From NCBI GenBank assembly GCA_035549015.1, contig DASZRW010000053.1:1-64000 (forward strand): 64,000 nt of DNA, read 5' to 3'. The DNA is from JAFDZV01 sp035549015. Lineage in GTDB: Bacteria > Bacteroidota > Ignavibacteria > OLB7. Of this stretch, positions 1-9,346 are shown piece after piece (the stretch's first letter is position 1; each line of letters begins with the position of its first letter). The translations under genes were made by a program, and so were the position numbers. The notes beneath the pieces are model-generated. The model was given only the letters and a program-made list of their open reading frames with translations. It was not told the origin of the DNA and ran no database searches.

Positions 1-46
1 TCACAGCGATGCGCGGCCGCTTCGGTTACCACTCGCAGGCTGCATT

Positions 47-358
47 CTACGTACAGAGGGAATTGATTCCCGATAGCACTTCGATCTGTTATCGCGGAGT
101 TTGACTCCGCGATCGTCATCGAAGAATGGGGCCTGAGTACAACTCCGGCCCAACGTGCTGTTCATCTGTTATCGCGGAGTGTGACTCCGCGATCTTCATC
201 GAAGAATGGGGCCTGAGTACAACTCCGGCCCAACATGCTGTTCATCTGTTATCGTGGAGTGTGACTCCGCGATCGTCATCGGAAGAATGGGGCCTGAGTA
301 CAACTCCGGCCCAACGTGCTCTTCAGAGCATATCAGGATACTTCTTCGCAAGTACTTA
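47..358. repeat. Intergenic hairpin-repeat array, copy A (three 80-bp units)
   Basis: Three near-identical units of 80-81 bp start at about 84, 164 and 244. Each holds two hairpins. One has stem ATCGCGGAGT / ACTCCGCGAT with a 3-nt tip (TTG or GTG). The other has stem GGGCC-GAGT / ACTC-GGCCC with tip ACA and is followed by CAACG. The last unit ends with a third hairpin (GTGCTC..GAGCAT) and a tail that runs into the stop codon of the FG-GAP gene. The flanks and one unit recur at 39750-39902. It lies directly downstream of a minus-strand gene, so a 3'-end role is possible but unproven. Confidence 0.85.
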
Positions 359-3300
359 GAACTTCACTTCCTTGACAACGGCGTTGCCGTTGTACACGGT
401 CATGGACTCGAACGATGGGGTCACGATGAGCGTTGGCGAGCTCTGCGTCAGATAGCCGCTGCCGGTCTGGAACTCGAAGCGCCGCTTGCGCCCGTCCTTC
501 AGGGTGATGATGGCATGCGTGGCCCGCACGCCGCGGTCCAGCGTCCAGAGCCTGCCTCCGTTGGCCGCCACGTCCCGCTGGAATGCCTGCAGCGGCCCGG
601 AGTTGTTCACCACCATTGCACACAGCTTCGTGCTGGCTCCCTTGCCGAGACGAAGCAGGCCAACCCCGCGGGAATCGCCGTTGACGATCATGCCGCTCTG
701 CTCCAGCGAGAGGGGCGTGAAGTTCCCCCTGCCGTCTCCCTTCAACACGAGGCCCCAGCTTGCATCGTAGCGCACCACGGTGGGCTCCGGGCCATCGAAG
801 AAATTGCCGGTGAGGATCGCGTCAAGGTTGCCGTCGCCGTCGTAGTCCTCCACGGCGATGCCGAACACCGGAGCGATCTGCGCGATCTGCGGAAGCAGGT
901 GCATGGCAAACTTGCCGTTGCCCAGATTCTCCAGGTAGCAGCTTCGGAATTCGTTGACCGATACCGTAAAGGCCGTGTCCAGCTTGGCATGCGGGATGAT
1001 GTCGCCGATCGTGGCGGATGCGTACTGCGAGAACGTCTTGAACATTCCCTGGATCTTCGGCATGTGCGAGTTCAACCGCAGGCGGTCGAACATCGGGAAC
1101 TCCTTCTTGTAGGCCCGGTCGTAGTAGGTAATGAGGGGATCGATGGAGCCGTTGCCGTCGAAGTCCGCTGCGTACAGCTTTATCGGCGCATCCGGCGACG
1201 GCTTGTAGCGCCAGTTGTCGCCGACATTGCCGATGATGTAGTCCATATCACCATCGTTGTCGAAATCGCCGGCCGCGATGCTGTTCCACCATCCGCGAAT
1301 GGAGTCCACACCGGTGTTGTGCAGTTCGGTGAAGTGATCGCCGTCGTTGTGGAAGAAGCGTACCGGCATCCACTCGCCGGTGGTTACCAGGTCCAGTTTG
1401 CCGTCGTTGTCGAAGTCCGTCCAGATCGTGGAGCATACCAGGCCGATCTTGTTCAGCGCCGGACATACCTGCGCGGTAACGTCGGTGAACCTGCCGCCGT
1501 CGTTCCGGAGGATTGCGCTGGTTGCCGGCAGCGGATAGCGCCCCGGTATCAGACGGCCGCCAACGAAGAGATCCAGATCGCCATCGCCGTCATAGTCCGC
1601 CGCAACGACACAGGAGCCGCTGGCCGTCTCCGTGGGGAGCGCGCCGACCGACTTGGTGAAGTGGCCCTTGCCGTCGTTGATGTAGAGCCGGTCCTGGAGA
1701 TCGGGGGAGTAGTTGTCGAACTCGCTCCCGCCCGAGACCACGTACAGATCCAGATCGCCGTCGCCGTCGGCATCGAAGAAGAGCGCTCCCATATCCTCCG
1801 ACGCGGAGTCCCTGCCGATCACGGCGCTGTCCGCGGAGAGCGTGAACTTTCCGTTCGCATTCTGCAGCAGGATGTGCCCCTTGTATTCGGCGGCACCACC
1901 TACGTAGATGTCTTCGAGACCGTCGCCGTTGACATCTCCAACTGCCATGCCCGGGCCGTTCTCCGACATGCGGCGCGGCAGCAGGCGCTCCCTCTTCAGA
2001 TCGTCGTACAGATTCTCCTGATGCGAATAGGCGACGCACTTGGAGGGCTCCAGCATGGTGAAGACGGGCGTTGGAGGAGGCACGGCCTTCGCCGTATCGG
2101 CAACCGCATCGCGTGCATGGAGCGTGATCACCTGATCGGCGTGTATGTTGTACAGCCGCTGTACCTTGCCGCCGGGCCATTTGATCTTCAGCTCGCCAAC
2201 CACCGTGTCCGCGCCCAGCCCGAAGTGAAGCTTCGGCTCCACGCAGCCAAGGTAGCCGCGCACCGGCGACTGCTCCAGCATCTGATACTTCCCATCGGTT
2301 CGAAGCTCGATACGCGCCCCCTGGCCGAACCGGTTCTTTGCGGTGCCGTCCAGTTGCACCTGGAGATAGTGCCCGCGATGCTGCTCCACCGCGTTGTTGC
2401 GGTAGACAAGTGCCGTGGTATCCTCCGTGTTGATCACCAGATCCAGATCGCCGTCGTTGTCGAGATCGGCGTATACCGCGCCGAAGGAGAAGTACTTGCC
2501 GTCGAACCCCCACGCGTTGGAACTGTCGCTGAACGTCAGATCGTGATTGTTCCGGAAACAGAAACTCGCCAACGGGTTCTGCGGGAACAGTCTGATCAGA
2601 TCCATCTTCGTGGTTCCCGGCACCACACGATAGGAGGCATCGCGATCGGTCATGTCGCGCTTCATTCCATTGCCGATGAACAGATCCTTGTAGCCGTCCA
2701 GATCGTAATCGGCGAAGAGCGCGGGCCAGCTCCAGTCCGTGGCATCCACGCCGGCATTGCCGGCGATATCACTGAACAGCCCGTTGCCGCGATTCAACTG
2801 CAGCGTATTGCGCGGCACCTGGGCGGAGTCGAAGATGGGGCTCAACACCGAGAGCGTTGCGGAAAGCTTCATCTCGCGCGTGTGATCGCGCGCCAGCATG
2901 TCCAGGGTCACGATGTCGATGTGGCCATCGTTGTTGAAGTCCGCGGCGTCGCATCCCATGGAGGAATGGCTCATGTGCCGGATCACATTGCCGCGGATGT
3001 TGGTGAACGTGCCGTTCTTGTTGTTGAGATAGACCTTGTCCTGTTCCTCGAAGTCGTTCGAGACATAGATGTCCGGCCATCCATCGTCGTTGATGTCCGT
3101 TGCCAGCACATTCATGCCGTAGCCCTGATCAACGATGCCGGCCTCCTTGGTCACATCGGTGAACGTGCCGTTGCCGTTGTTCCGGAAGAAGCGGTCGTTC
3201 TGGCCGTAGCGTGCGTAGTACTCACCAAGGCCCGCGCCGGTAAGCGTCAGGTACATGTCCAGATCGCCGTCGCCGTCGTAGTCGAGAAACGTCGCCTGCA

Positions 3301-3802
3301 CGCTGTGGCCGCTGAAGTCGAGACCGTACTCCTTGGCGCGATCGGTGAAGGTGCCGTCGCCGTTGTTGATGTAGAGCCGGTTGGGATGGCTGATGCGGCA
3401 GACGTAGATATCGAGATCGCCATCGCCGTCGATATCCACCATCACCACGCCTCGCCCCACGCCGGCTGAATCCGCTACGCCTGCCTTGACGGTGACGTCC
3501 TCGAACTGCCAGTTCCCCTTGTTGATGTAGAGCCGGTTGGTGACCTGCGTTCCGGTGAAGAAGAGGTCAACGAGCCCGTCGCCGTTTACATCGCCGGCTG
3601 CAACGCCGCTGCCGTTGTACGCATTGGTGTAGCTGACACCGTTGTACTGTTCGGACTCGGTGATGTTGTTTGCGAAGTGGATGCCGGTCTTCGACGGCGG
3701 AAGCAGTTCGAAGAGTTTCTGGGCCGGCTGCGCTGCAACCGTGCCGAGGCAGGCCGCCGAGACGACGATCAGAGCAAGAGCGAGACGGAGGTACTGGCGC
3801 AT
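356..3802 (-). CDS. Large secreted FG-GAP/VCBS-repeat protein with ASPIC/UnbV domain (CRTAC1-like)
   Basis: About 1148 residues from an ATG at 3802, chosen because it opens with an N-terminal signal peptide (MRQYLRLALALIVVSA..., cleavage near AAQ). Many calcium-binding loops of the DxDGDGDLD type run through two blocks, the mark of FG-GAP/VCBS beta-propeller repeats. Between the blocks lies an ASPIC/UnbV domain (GQGARIELRTDG, then FGLGADTVVGELKIKWPGG). Proteins of this family are extracytoplasmic and usually of unknown ligand; adhesion or carbohydrate binding is inferred. An in-frame extension to 3967 lacks signal features. The gene stands alone at the end of a minus-strand run, with the repeat array touching its stop codon. 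Confidence 0.9.
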   Translation of the reverse strand: MRQYLRLALALIVVSAACLGTVAAQPAQKLFELLPPSKTGIHFANNITESEQYNGVSYTNAYNGSGVAAGDVNGDGLVDLFFTGTQVTNRLYINKGNWQFEDVTVKAGVADSAGVGRGVVMVDIDGDGDLDIYVCRISHPNRLYINNGDGTFTDRAKEYGLDFSGHSVQATFLDYDGDGDLDMYLTLTGAGLGEYYARYGQNDRFFRNNGNGTFTDVTKEAGIVDQGYGMNVLATDINDDGWPDIYVSNDFEEQDKVYLNNKNGTFTNIRGNVIRHMSHSSMGCDAADFNNDGHIDIVTLDMLARDHTREMKLSATLSVLSPIFDSAQVPRNTLQLNRGNGLFSDIAGNAGVDATDWSWPALFADYDLDGYKDLFIGNGMKRDMTDRDASYRVVPGTTKMDLIRLFPQNPLASFCFRNNHDLTFSDSSNAWGFDGKYFSFGAVYADLDNDGDLDLVINTEDTTALVYRNNAVEQHRGHYLQVQLDGTAKNRFGQGARIELRTDGKYQMLEQSPVRGYLGCVEPKLHFGLGADTVVGELKIKWPGGKVQRLYNIHADQVITLHARDAVADTAKAVPPPTPVFTMLEPSKCVAYSHQENLYDDLKRERLLPRRMSENGPGMAVGDVNGDGLEDIYVGGAAEYKGHILLQNANGKFTLSADSAVIGRDSASEDMGALFFDADGDGDLDLYVVSGGSEFDNYSPDLQDRLYINDGKGHFTKSVGALPTETASGSCVVAADYDGDGDLDLFVGGRLIPGRYPLPATSAILRNDGGRFTDVTAQVCPALNKIGLVCSTIWTDFDNDGKLDLVTTGEWMPVRFFHNDGDHFTELHNTGVDSIRGWWNSIAAGDFDNDGDMDYIIGNVGDNWRYKPSPDAPIKLYAADFDGNGSIDPLITYYDRAYKKEFPMFDRLRLNSHMPKIQGMFKTFSQYASATIGDIIPHAKLDTAFTVSVNEFRSCYLENLGNGKFAMHLLPQIAQIAPVFGIAVEDYDGDGNLDAILTGNFFDGPEPTVVRYDASWGLVLKGDGRGNFTPLSLEQSGMIVNGDSRGVGLLRLGKGASTKLCAMVVNNSGPLQAFQRDVAANGGRLWTLDRGVRATHAIITLKDGRKRRFEFQTGSGYLTQSSPTLIVTPSFESMTVYNGNAVVKEVKF

Positions 3803-3990
3803 GACTGAGAGTCCAGAGATGATCGGGAAGTACTCGAACAACAGGAAGCCGGGAGCGAGCCCATGTACGGGGTACGGAAGAGGCCGTGAGGTCGCGAGCA
3901 GCAATCCACCAGCGGTTCGCGCCGCATTGGTGTGGAAGTGTCGTGAAGGAAACCGTCGAGCCTGCACAAGCTACCGCTCCGGCAGCGATT

Positions 3991-4046
3991 TGCCGAGAAC
4001 GGATCTCGGCATCTGCAACAAACCATCCGGCGCCCGTTTGTTGCAG
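3991..4046 (-). terminator. Two tandem hairpins downstream of moeA
   Basis: The 359-base gap 3803-4161 holds no gene that I can support. It contains two perfect inverted repeats: TGCCGAGA/TCTCGGCA (3991-4011) and CTGCAACAAAC/GTTTGTTGCAG (4013-4046). A weaker CGTACC/GGTACG pair lies at about 4065-4083. They sit after the moeA stop codon and before the FG-GAP gene start. No clear T-run follows, so termination or a transcript-end structure is only a suggestion. Confidence 0.45.
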
Positions 4047-4161
4047 CGCCGAAGAAAATTTATCGTACCGATGGGCCGGTACGTCGTACGAGCGAATGGG
4101 TGAGCGGGCACGGGCGTTTGCGGGTGAGACCCGGCTTGGCCGTGCGCGGCCGAGTGCCGGT

Positions 4162-5382
4162 TCAATAAAGCAGTTCCACGTCGACGGTGCTTCCTGCATC
4201 CAGCGAGCCCGTCTGCTCGTCCAGCACGATCAGGCAGTTGGCCAGGCTCATGGAGCTGATGGCGCCGCTCGATTGCTGGCCGGTTGCGGAGACCGCGAGC
4301 GTACCGTCGGGCGATGTCTCCAGAATGCCCCGCACGAAGTGGCGTTTGGAGTCGTTCTTCCGGATCGGCCCGGCAAGCGTGGCGCGCACGCGGCGCGGCC
4401 GGTCGCTTCTTCCCAGCATATTGGCAATCGCCGGCATCACGAACTGCTCGAAGGTGACAAGCGTGGAGACCGGATTGCCCGGAAGCCCGAAGACGAGCGT
4501 TCTGTTCGCGGCGTCGCCGAAGCGTCCGAAGAGGATCGGACGGCCCGGGCGGATGTTCACCCGGTGAAACAGAATCTCCACACCCATCGGCGGCAGCAGA
4601 GTCTGCACCAGATCGTAGAGTCCGGCGGAGACGCCGCCGGTAGTGAGGAGGATGTCGTAGCGCAGACCCTCCTCCAGCTTCTCCTCGATCTCGCCGCTCG
4701 CATCGCGTGCGATCCCGAGATCGATCGGCTCGGCGCCGGCCCGGGCGCATGCAGCGTAGAGCGCCGGTCCGGTGCTGTTGCGTACCTGGCCGGGGCCCGG
4801 AACGCGGAAGGCTTCCACGATCTCGTTGCCGGTGGAAAGGATCGCCACCTTCGGCGTGACGCGTACCGGAACGTTCACCACTCCAACGGCCGCCAGCAGG
4901 CCGATATCGCCGCTGTGAAGAGTCTTCCCCGGTTCGATGACCGTCGCTCCCGCGCGCACATCCTCGCCTGCCTCACGGATCGATTCCCGCTGCCGTACCT
5001 CGCGGCGGATCTCCACGATCCCATCGGCCTCGTCGGTAACCTCCACCTCCACCACGGCATCGGCTCCCGCGGGAATCACCGCGCCGGTCATGATCCGCAC
5101 CGCCTCTCCCTCGCCGACGGTTCCGGCGTACACGGCTCCGGCGGAGGCCTCGCCGATCACCCGTAGTTTCCGTGGTGCGCCGGCCTGCGCCCCGGCGACA
5201 TCCGCGGCATGAACCGCATAGCCGTCCATCGCGGAGTTGGCGGCGGCAGGAACATCCTCCGCAGCAACAACGGGCCGGGCAAGCACGCGATCCGCTGCAA
5301 GCACCAGCGGCACGGTTTCCTCCGGCATCCGGCGGGTTGCGTTTTCGAGAACGATGCGAAGCGCGTCGGCGTACGAGATCAT
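4162..5382 (-). CDS. moeA: Molybdopterin molybdenumtransferase MoeA
   Basis: About 406 residues from the ATG at 5382 (MISYADAL), the usual MoeA length; a 31-residue upstream extension is not family-like. The enzyme inserts molybdate into adenylylated molybdopterin in the cytoplasm, the last step of molybdenum cofactor synthesis. Visible family motifs are SAMDGYAV near the N terminus, the central DIGLLAAVG segment, the MoCF-binding region (LSTGNEIV, then LTTGGVSAG) and FGLPGNPVSTLVTFEQ. The C-terminal beta-barrel domain ends in VDVELLY. No other moa or moe gene is in the window. It follows lptG on the same strand after 156 bases. Confidence 0.95.
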   Translation of the reverse strand: MISYADALRIVLENATRRMPEETVPLVLAADRVLARPVVAAEDVPAAANSAMDGYAVHAADVAGAQAGAPRKLRVIGEASAGAVYAGTVGEGEAVRIMTGAVIPAGADAVVEVEVTDEADGIVEIRREVRQRESIREAGEDVRAGATVIEPGKTLHSGDIGLLAAVGVVNVPVRVTPKVAILSTGNEIVEAFRVPGPGQVRNSTGPALYAACARAGAEPIDLGIARDASGEIEEKLEEGLRYDILLTTGGVSAGLYDLVQTLLPPMGVEILFHRVNIRPGRPILFGRFGDAANRTLVFGLPGNPVSTLVTFEQFVMPAIANMLGRSDRPRRVRATLAGPIRKNDSKRHFVRGILETSPDGTLAVSATGQQSSGAISSMSLANCLIVLDEQTGSLDAGSTVDVELLY

Positions 5383-5538
5383 CGGTCGATGGGGTCGGAT
5401 TGAACCGGCGGGCGGCCACTCGGGTCCTGTGGCGCCGCTGCCGCTGAAGAATGCTGTACAACCGACTCCGGCCATACAACGACAATCGAGGCGCCCCTGT
5501 TGTGACCCACACGCGCCGCCGCCGATCGTAGCAGAATG

Positions 5539-6699
5539 TTATCCCCGCTCCACACGGAACAGGTTCGCGGAGCCTACCAGCAGGAAGAGCACGTTCACCA
5601 GCCAGGCCACCGTTACCGGAGGCACCGCGTCGCCATAGCTGAGCGTCTTGCTGATCTCGGTCAGCACCAGATAGATGGCGCTCACCAGGGCGGTTATCGC
5701 AATCTGAACGGCCGCGCCGCTCTTGCGCTGGCCGCTGGAGAAGGGGATGCCGAAGAAGATCACGATCATCGCCGAGAAGGGAAAGGAGAACTTCGAGTAG
5801 TAGTCCACCCACAGATGGCGCACGTCGCGGCCGCCAAGCTGCTCCTGTTCGATCCGCTCCCGGAACTCCTCCACGCTCAGTTCGTTGATGTTCTCCTGCG
5901 AGAGGTTCAGCTCCTGCGGCGTGATCGGAAGCGAGGGCAGCTCGCGGCGATCGAAGCTGGTGGCCACCACCTTGTCCGGATCCTGCAGGTTCCGGCTGAT
6001 CCCGCCGATCAGCACCCAGATCTTCTTTACCGAATCGTAGTGCATCACCGATGCATCGATGCGTTCGGTGATCTTCAACGTGGTGGCGGTATCTACCGTG
6101 AAGCCGTAGGCGGAGGGGGACGTGCGCTGCAGTTTCGAGATCGGAATGCGCGCCGCGGTATCGAATCGTTCGATGCTGACAAGGTGTGCATCCGCCTTGG
6201 CCGGATCGAAGTAATCCATCAGAAGATTCACGTTGGCGGAGATGCGCAGGAAGACATTGCGCTGGCCGGTGATCAGATCCTGCCCCAGATACTGGCGGTT
6301 GATTGCAAAGTGTCGCTTGTTCGAGATCGGAACCAGCCATCCGTCGAAGTAGACCATGCCGCCGCTTATCACCAGGCCGCAGAGGAGAAGCGGCAGCGCC
6401 ACGCGGCGCATGCTGCGGCCGCTTGCGCGCATCGCCGTAAGCTCGTGCGTGGTGTCCAGGCGGCCGATGGTGAAGAGGCTCCCGAGCAGCGTGCTGATCG
6501 GGACGATCAGGTGAACGATGTCCGGAACCTGATAGAGATAGAACTGCACGATCACCATGGTGGGGACCTTGTGGTCGAAGAAGTCCCCGAGGTGCTCCAT
6601 CAGGTCAACCGCCACATAGATCACAATGAACGCCAGCATCCCGAAGAGAAACGTCAGGATGAACTGGCGAACGATGTAGCGATCCAGTCTGTCGAACAT
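5539..6699 (-). CDS. lptG: LptF/LptG-family lipopolysaccharide export permease
   Basis: 386 residues, YjgP/YjgQ family. These permeases work with the LptB ATPase to extract lipopolysaccharide from the inner membrane and pass it to LptC/LptA. The layout is typical: two or three membrane segments at the N terminus (FLFGMLAFIVIYVAVDLMEH and following), the coupling-helix region ELTAMRASGRSMRR, a periplasmic beta-jellyroll in the middle, and C-terminal membrane segments (FPFSAMIVIFFGIPFSSG and the last about 50 residues). It follows surE by 36 bases, probably in one transcript with surE and rseP. A partner lptF or lptB is not in this window. LptF and LptG are hard to tell apart by eye. Confidence 0.9.
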   Translation of the reverse strand: MFDRLDRYIVRQFILTFLFGMLAFIVIYVAVDLMEHLGDFFDHKVPTMVIVQFYLYQVPDIVHLIVPISTLLGSLFTIGRLDTTHELTAMRASGRSMRRVALPLLLCGLVISGGMVYFDGWLVPISNKRHFAINRQYLGQDLITGQRNVFLRISANVNLLMDYFDPAKADAHLVSIERFDTAARIPISKLQRTSPSAYGFTVDTATTLKITERIDASVMHYDSVKKIWVLIGGISRNLQDPDKVVATSFDRRELPSLPITPQELNLSQENINELSVEEFRERIEQEQLGGRDVRHLWVDYYSKFSFPFSAMIVIFFGIPFSSGQRKSGAAVQIAITALVSAIYLVLTEISKTLSYGDAVPPVTVAWLVNVLFLLVGSANLFRVERG

Positions 6700-6735
6700 T
6701 GCACGAAGCCTGAAGTGTGCGCGGTCTGAAGACGA

Positions 6736-7632
6736 TTACCTGCCGGACCCGGCCGGGGCGTTCGCGGAGAGGGAGCGGAGCAGTCCGTTCTCCGATTCGA
6801 TTCCCCAGCCGCGCATCGTTGCCAGCATCGGCTCCTCCGTGAGACGGTAGTGCACCGGCGTGAGCGTCACATAGCCGTCGGTAAGCAGACCGTCGTCGCT
6901 CTCCTTCGGGCCAACCAGCACATGCTCCCCGCTCAGCCAGTAGTACGGGCGGCCCATCGGGTCCAGCCGCCGCTCGTAGATGTCGTTCCAGTACGATTCC
7001 CCCTGCGGCGCAACGCGGATGCCGCGAATCTCGGAGGCCGGCAGGCGCGGGACGTTGACGTTCAGAAGAACGCCGCGCGGCAGGCCGCGTTCGGCAACGA
7101 TCGGCGTGATCCATTGCGCCACCAGCGCCGCGGCGGAGAAGTCCGCCTCGTCGGAGACGTCGTCCAGCGAGATCGCGATGGAGGGGATGCCGAGCACCGC
7201 TGCCTCCGTGGCGGCCGAGACCGTGCCGGAGTAGATCAGCGACACGGCGGTGTTGCGCCCGTGGTTGATGCCGCTGACAACCAGATCGGGCTGCGCCTCC
7301 AGCAGATGCTGCGTTCCCAGCTTGATGCAGTCCGCCGGCGTGCCGCTCACTCCCCAGCCGAACGGCTGGCCCTGGCGCTCGCGGCGAATCGCACGCAGCG
7401 GCAGCGCAACCGTGAGCGCATGCCCAACGGCCGACTGCTGCGTCATCGGGGCAACGACGTCCACATGCCCGACCGAACGGAGCGCCGTGACCAGCGCGAA
7501 GATACCGGGTGCGTCGATGCCGTCGTCGTTCGAAACCAGGATGCGGAGATTCGGATTCACAGGCTGAAGAAGGAAGGGGAGTGCGCGCGGCTGCGCGCCG
7601 ATGTTTCCGTAACGGAGAAGCGCGGCCATCAA
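6736..7632 (-). CDS. surE: 5'/3'-nucleotidase SurE
   Basis: SurE hydrolyses nucleoside 5'- and 3'-monophosphates with a divalent metal and is linked to stress survival. The metal-binding N terminus LRILVSNDDGIDAPG is present, followed by the family segments VVAPMTQQSAVGHALT, SGTPADCIKLG and VSGINHGRNTAVSLIYSGTV. The ATG at 7632 gives 298 residues. Homologs normally begin one or two residues before RILVSNDDG, so the GTG at 7560 (about 274 residues) may be the true start; neither has a clear SD. It lies between rseP (63 bases upstream) and lptG. Confidence 0.93.
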   Translation of the reverse strand: MMAALLRYGNIGAQPRALPFLLQPVNPNLRILVSNDDGIDAPGIFALVTALRSVGHVDVVAPMTQQSAVGHALTVALPLRAIRRERQGQPFGWGVSGTPADCIKLGTQHLLEAQPDLVVSGINHGRNTAVSLIYSGTVSAATEAAVLGIPSIAISLDDVSDEADFSAAALVAQWITPIVAERGLPRGVLLNVNVPRLPASEIRGIRVAPQGESYWNDIYERRLDPMGRPYYWLSGEHVLVGPKESDDGLLTDGYVTLTPVHYRLTEEPMLATMRGWGIESENGLLRSLSANAPAGSGR

Positions 7633-7695
7633 CCGCGCTTCATTGCAGAAGCGTTGCGCACGCGGCGCGACGCCTATCGGGAGAGCACTGGATGG

Positions 7696-9045
7696 CTATC
7701 CCCGGAAATCGTTAACCAGGACGAAGACCATGAAGATCAGGAGCAGAACGAATCCTGCCTGCTGAACGGCCATGCGAAGCTTCATCGGCACCTCGCGCCG
7801 TATGATCCCCTCGATAATGATGAACACCAGGTGGCCGCCGTCGAGGGCGGGGATCGGAAGAATGTTCATGCATGCGAGCGTCATCGAGAGGAGCGCCATC
7901 AACTTGATGAACTCCGGGATCCCCTCGCTCGCGGCGCGCTGTGCGTAGACCGCGATCTTCAGCGGGCCGCCAACCGAATCCTTCAGCCGGGCGTGTCCGG
8001 TGATCAGCTTGCCGATCATCTCGAACGTTCCTCCCGCGAAGGACCAGGCCTCGTTCCATCCAGCGGCGATCGATTCGGTGAAGGAGTAGCTTCGGTGATA
8101 CATCGCGCCGAGATACTTCTGCTCCAGTTCGATATTGAGCAACCCGTCCTGCCCGGGATGAGCGGTGATCGGCGTTATCCCGCCGCCGCGAATTACCGTG
8201 AGCCGCACGTCCTGATCCTTGTGCGACTTGATCAGTTCCATCGCACGGGCAACGGAGGCAACGGGGAGCCCGTCGATCGTCGCGATCCTGTCGCCGGCCT
8301 TGATGCCGGCAGCCGCACCGGGCGAACCGTCGTGCACCTTTACGATGTTGATCTCGGACTTCTCCGGCACCAGATCGAGCGCGGCCGCGCCGGTATCGGC
8401 GCCGGTACGCACCGTAAGCGGTACGGACGTTCCGTTGCGCTCAACCACTACGGTTGCCTCGTCTCCGCCCGCGAGAATCTGGCGGGGGACTTCATCGAAG
8501 TACTGCACCGCCGTTCCGTTCACCGAAACGATGCGGTCACCGGTCCTGAAGCCTGCGCGATCGGCCAGCCCGTTCGGCGTCACCACGCCGATGCGGGTGG
8601 TGTTCTGATAGTCCTTGCCGCCGAAATAGTTCAGGCAGAACATCAGCACGATGGCGAGGAGAATGTTCTGAATCACGCCCGCCGAGATCACGAACGTCTT
8701 GGCAAGCGTTCCCTTGGATCGGAACTCCCATGGCTGCGGCGGCCGGGTGGCGAAGTCGGTGTCCATGCTCTCGTCCACCATCCCGAGAATCTTCACGTAA
8801 CCGCCGATGGGAAAGGCCGAGATGCGATAGTCCGTGTGCCCTTCAAGCTCCAGGTTCGCCGGAAGCTTGCCGAACGTGAAGCCGGTCTTCTTGTTCCATC
8901 CAACAAGGCGCGGGCCCATGCCAACGGCGAACACGTCGGCGCGCATACCGGTCCATCGTGCCGCGAGGAAGTGGCCAAGCTCGTGTATGAACACGAGGAT
9001 GCCAACCAGGACGATGAACGACAGGATCTGTTCAATCAATACCAT
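7696..9045 (-). CDS. rseP: Site-2 protease RseP, intramembrane zinc metalloprotease
   Basis: 449 residues from the ATG at 9045, which places the first membrane helix (ILSFIVLVGILVFI) at the N terminus as in the family. The catalytic HELGH lies at residues 21-25 within that helix. Two PDZ domains occupy the middle (segments with GLADRAGFRTGDRIVSVNG and GSPGAAAGIKAGDRIATIDG). The third zinc ligand lies in the C-terminal helix segment ILPIPALDGGHL. RseP cleaves anti-sigma factors and signal peptides in the inner membrane. The dxr-rseP order seen here is common in bacteria. A 48-residue upstream extension lacks family similarity. Confidence 0.95.
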   Translation of the reverse strand: MVLIEQILSFIVLVGILVFIHELGHFLAARWTGMRADVFAVGMGPRLVGWNKKTGFTFGKLPANLELEGHTDYRISAFPIGGYVKILGMVDESMDTDFATRPPQPWEFRSKGTLAKTFVISAGVIQNILLAIVLMFCLNYFGGKDYQNTTRIGVVTPNGLADRAGFRTGDRIVSVNGTAVQYFDEVPRQILAGGDEATVVVERNGTSVPLTVRTGADTGAAALDLVPEKSEINIVKVHDGSPGAAAGIKAGDRIATIDGLPVASVARAMELIKSHKDQDVRLTVIRGGGITPITAHPGQDGLLNIELEQKYLGAMYHRSYSFTESIAAGWNEAWSFAGGTFEMIGKLITGHARLKDSVGGPLKIAVYAQRAASEGIPEFIKLMALLSMTLACMNILPIPALDGGHLVFIIIEGIIRREVPMKLRMAVQQAGFVLLLIFMVFVLVNDFRG

Positions 9046-9346
9046 GATGAATGCGATTGCTGCTGCGAAGCGTTCCCGGGGTGAGGCCCGATCAGGGCGA
9101 TACGGCCGCGAGGCCGGATACCGATCGCCGGTAAAAATAGTGGAAGAGCAATAATGCCACAGGGTAAAATGTGGCAGCGGATACCGCACTGCTCCTTTTC
9201 ATCGATTTCGCGCCTTCCGATCCGCGTTCGCTGCGGTTGCCGGCGCCGCGTGTCGCAGCGCGTGCGCAGCGCGTGTCGCAGGGCTGCCGGGCGTTGGCCG
9301 CGCGCCGTCCACGAGCTCCGGCCGGCGTCTTCAGGCGTTCTGTTTG
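9046..9346. other. dxr-rseP intergenic region
   Basis: About 300 bases without a gene I can support. On the minus strand a TATTTTTA element (plus 9132-9139) lies roughly 90 bases before the rseP start and could be a -7 box, but no matching TTTG is evident. A short direct repeat GCGTGTCGCAG occurs twice near 9245-9285. Confidence 0.5.

Noticed and set aside
84..323. Regular repeats considered as a CRISPR array
   Set aside because: Units are 80 bp, contiguous and without unique spacers; there are no cas genes. They are tandem hairpin units.
126..359. Short open frames reading GPEYNSGP or WGLSTTPAQ through the hairpin repeats
   Set aside because: Same peptide arises from each repeat copy with no start signal; spurious translation of repeat DNA.
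206..3469. Plus-strand open frame of about 1087 codons opposite the FG-GAP gene
   Set aside because: It is the antisense of repeated Asp/Gly-coding DNA in GC-rich sequence, has no signal peptide or domain, and begins inside the hairpin repeats. The minus-strand gene has clear family motifs.
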